From: Chloroflexota bacterium
GTDB lineage: Bacteria > Chloroflexota > Anaerolineae > Anaerolineales > Anaerolineaceae
DNA length: 64,000 nucleotides
NCBI GenBank assembly: GCA_016838895.1
Contig: JAEKNU010000014.1
Coordinates: 17,649-81,648 of the forward strand
Direction: 5' to 3'
Below are positions 62,134 to 64,000 of this stretch, piece by piece (the first letter of the stretch is position 1; every line of letters starts with the position of its first letter). The notes under the pieces were generated by a model. The model was not told where the DNA came from, did not search any database, and saw only the letters and a program-made list of their open reading frames with translations. The position numbers and the translations under genes are program-made.

Positions 62134-64000
62134 TTATTCTTTAACTTTGAACTGATCCACGATTCCTTTCATTGTAGCTGCCATTTGTGCCAGTGTTTGT
62201 GCCGATTGATTTACTTCATTTACTTTTTCTCTCATTTCAATCGTGGATGCAGAAACTTCTTCAACCGCTGCACTGTTTTCTTCACTGATACTGGCAATCA
62301 TCATAATCGATTGATTTACATCATTCGAACTGGCTGCCATTTCTTCAGTAGCTGCTGTGTTCTCTTCAATGACTGCAGATACAGAGTCAACTGCAAAGAC
62401 CAAATTGTTTGTTGATTCATTAATCTGCTGGGCTAATGTTGCGGCTCGTTCTGCTTGTACCTGTACAGATTCAACAGATATCAAAATCTCATCTAACGCT
62501 TTTCCCGCAGAATTTGCCTGCTGAACGCCTTGCTGTACTTCCTTCGAGCCTTCATCCATGGCTTCTGTGGCTTCCTGAACTGTCGTTTGAATATTATTCA
62601 CCAGGATGATAATTTCCTTTGTTGAATTAGCGGATCGTTCAGCTAGTTTACGCACTTCATCGGCCACCACTGAGAACCCTTTGCCATGCTCCCCTGCCCG
62701 GGCTGCTTCAATGGCAGCATTTAATGCCAGTAAATTGGTTTGCGAGGCGATTTCTTCGATTGTTTCTACTATGACGCCAATCTCTTTGGATCGAACACCC
62801 ATATCCCGAATTTTTTCGACAGATAAACCAACTTTGTCACTGATTGACCTCATCCCATCAATGGTCTTTTGTACAGTTTCCGTTCCCTTGCGGGCGATAT
62901 TTGCTGCATTGACTGAGCCATTTGTCACGCTGCTGGCATTATCAGTTACTTGTTGAATTACATTGTTAATTTCATTTGTCAATGTAGCTGCATTCCCGGC
63001 GGCATTTGCCTGATCCTGGGCGCCTTTTGCTACACCATCAATGGCAGAATTCAACTGATCCACATTGATCGCTGAGCTTGAAATAGTCGCCGCTTCCTGG
63101 GTGACTCCCTCTGCGACTTGTTGAATTGTCAACGCAATCTGATTAGTCGCTTCTCCAGCCTGAACACTGGTTTCGGCTAATTCTTCTGAAGCCAACTCAA
63201 GGTCCATCGCATTACTACGAATATTTGCCATCATTATATTTAATGAAGCGATCATTTTTGTTAATGCTATACCAAGCACATCAATATCTGATTTGGGTGT
63301 CGATTCAACGGTCAAATCTCCATTGGATAATCGTTCCATGATCATGGCAACTTCTTTATTGTATGCAATGATTTTTCGGAACGCATTTGCCAAAACGCCA
63401 ACTTCATCATCTCGCTGAATGGTAATGACCTGCTCCACGTCACCCATTACCACGCGATCGGCAATATCACTCATCCTGGATACCAATTTCATGGGTCCAG
63501 TAACCATATATGCGGCTAGCATAATGGTAATTAGTAATATGGCTCCGGAAAAAAGAATTCGCAGTGTGATTTGCTGAAGCTGATCCGTTACACGGATCAA
63601 TGAGAAACCAATTCTGAATCCACCCCAATGTATGCCGTTGACCATAATGGGTGCAGAAATATCCCACATGGTCTCGCCGGTATCCCTTTGATAGATCTGT
63701 TGAAGATAGGGGTTAGTGTTTTGCGCTGCAGCAATCCCTGTAGGATCATCAAAAATTCGTTTTGTACGGTTGTTTACTGTATCGATCTCAATATCACCAG
63801 TTAGCGGTTGAGAATATCTTGTATTATGAGTTGGGAAATAGCCATTAATGTCAACTGCACCAGCAAATACAACATCAGCATCCACTAAATATCCATCCTG
63901 AATGATAAGTAAATTTTCATCTGTGACTTCACTGAAAAAACGACAGGACAAAAACAACCCAAATTGTACCCTTCACGAATGGAGAGAACTTTAATATAAT
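62134..64000 (-). CDS. Methyl-accepting chemotaxis protein, frameshifted near the N-terminus, runs off the right edge
   Basis: A chemotaxis receptor. The visible long frame (62134-63957, TTG start, 607 residues) has a periplasmic sensor part with [16 protein letters not shown] and [14 protein letters not shown], a membrane segment (about 130-152), a HAMP domain, and the conserved signalling tip [40 protein letters not shown] (split here at its centre after NAAIEA). It lacks a first membrane segment. Upstream, the other frame continues [13 protein letters not shown] to the window edge; adding one G at the GGG run (63958-63960) joins the two frames smoothly. So the gene is longer and is either broken or affected by a sequencing error. 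Confidence 0.85.

Overview
The window reads as chromosome from a member of the Chloroflexota, most likely class Anaerolineae. This is inferred, not proven. The cues are the solute-binding lipoproteins with long Ala/Glu/Pro linkers after the lipobox, the secreted proteins with Thr-Pro linkers, the very large one-piece signalling proteins, a trp T-box leader and a moderate GC content. I see no tRNA, rRNA, CRISPR array, phage module or insertion sequence.

Layout. (1) 1-16.2 kb, minus strand: one long run of 15 closely spaced genes for uptake and breakdown of pectin or oligogalacturonides. In transcription order: two ABC permeases, a solute-binding lipoprotein, a GH4 alpha-galacturonidase-like enzyme, GH105, GH28, an acetyl-esterase-like hydrolase, KDG kinase, an FAH-family enzyme, KDPG aldolase, an IolB/KduI-type isomerase, KduD, a zinc dehydrogenase, an aldo/keto reductase and UxaC, which runs off the left edge. 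The polysaccharide enzymes lack signal peptides, so oligomers appear to be imported and then cut inside the cell. (2) 16.4-20 kb, divergent: a 1180-residue soluble regulator joining a LacI-like sugar-binding domain, histidine kinase, receiver and AraC domain, the likely controller of the pectin operon. (3) 20-24.3 kb: a membrane protein, a DinB-like protein and a 927-residue reductase plus acyl-CoA synthetase fusion. (4) 24.6-34.2 kb: a two-gene cassette (about 1050-residue membrane-anchored LysM protein plus about 295-residue lipoprotein) present twice in tandem, followed by an SH3-like lipoprotein.

(5) 34.3-45.5 kb: a mixed region with lysoplasmalogenase-like protein, a PadR/hydrolase pair with a palindromic operator, acetyltransferases, a monooxygenase-like protein, hydrolases, a TIM-barrel protein, a MntA/HepT toxin-antitoxin pair, a MarR/methyltransferase pair sharing a matching 18-bp operator, and an AbrB/ABC-2 exporter set. 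(6) 45.7-52.7 kb, minus strand: a complete trpEGDCFBA operon behind a well-formed promoter and a T-box leader with a UGG specifier. (7) 52.8-59.5 kb: an MBL-fold hydrolase, a perfect 58-bp palindrome, and a second sugar ABC operon whose solute-binding protein is a fused tandem duplicate, divergent from an HTH/receiver regulator preceded by three CGGAC repeats. (8) 59.5-64 kb, minus strand: a membrane hybrid histidine kinase and a chemotaxis receptor that carries an apparent one-base frameshift near its N-terminus and runs off the right edge.

How it fits together. The first half is a carbon-scavenging locus that feeds galacturonate and unsaturated uronate into KDG, KDPG and then pyruvate plus glyceraldehyde-3-phosphate. 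Several start codons were moved from the longest reading frame to an internal ATG with a good ribosome binding site; these choices are stated in each entry.
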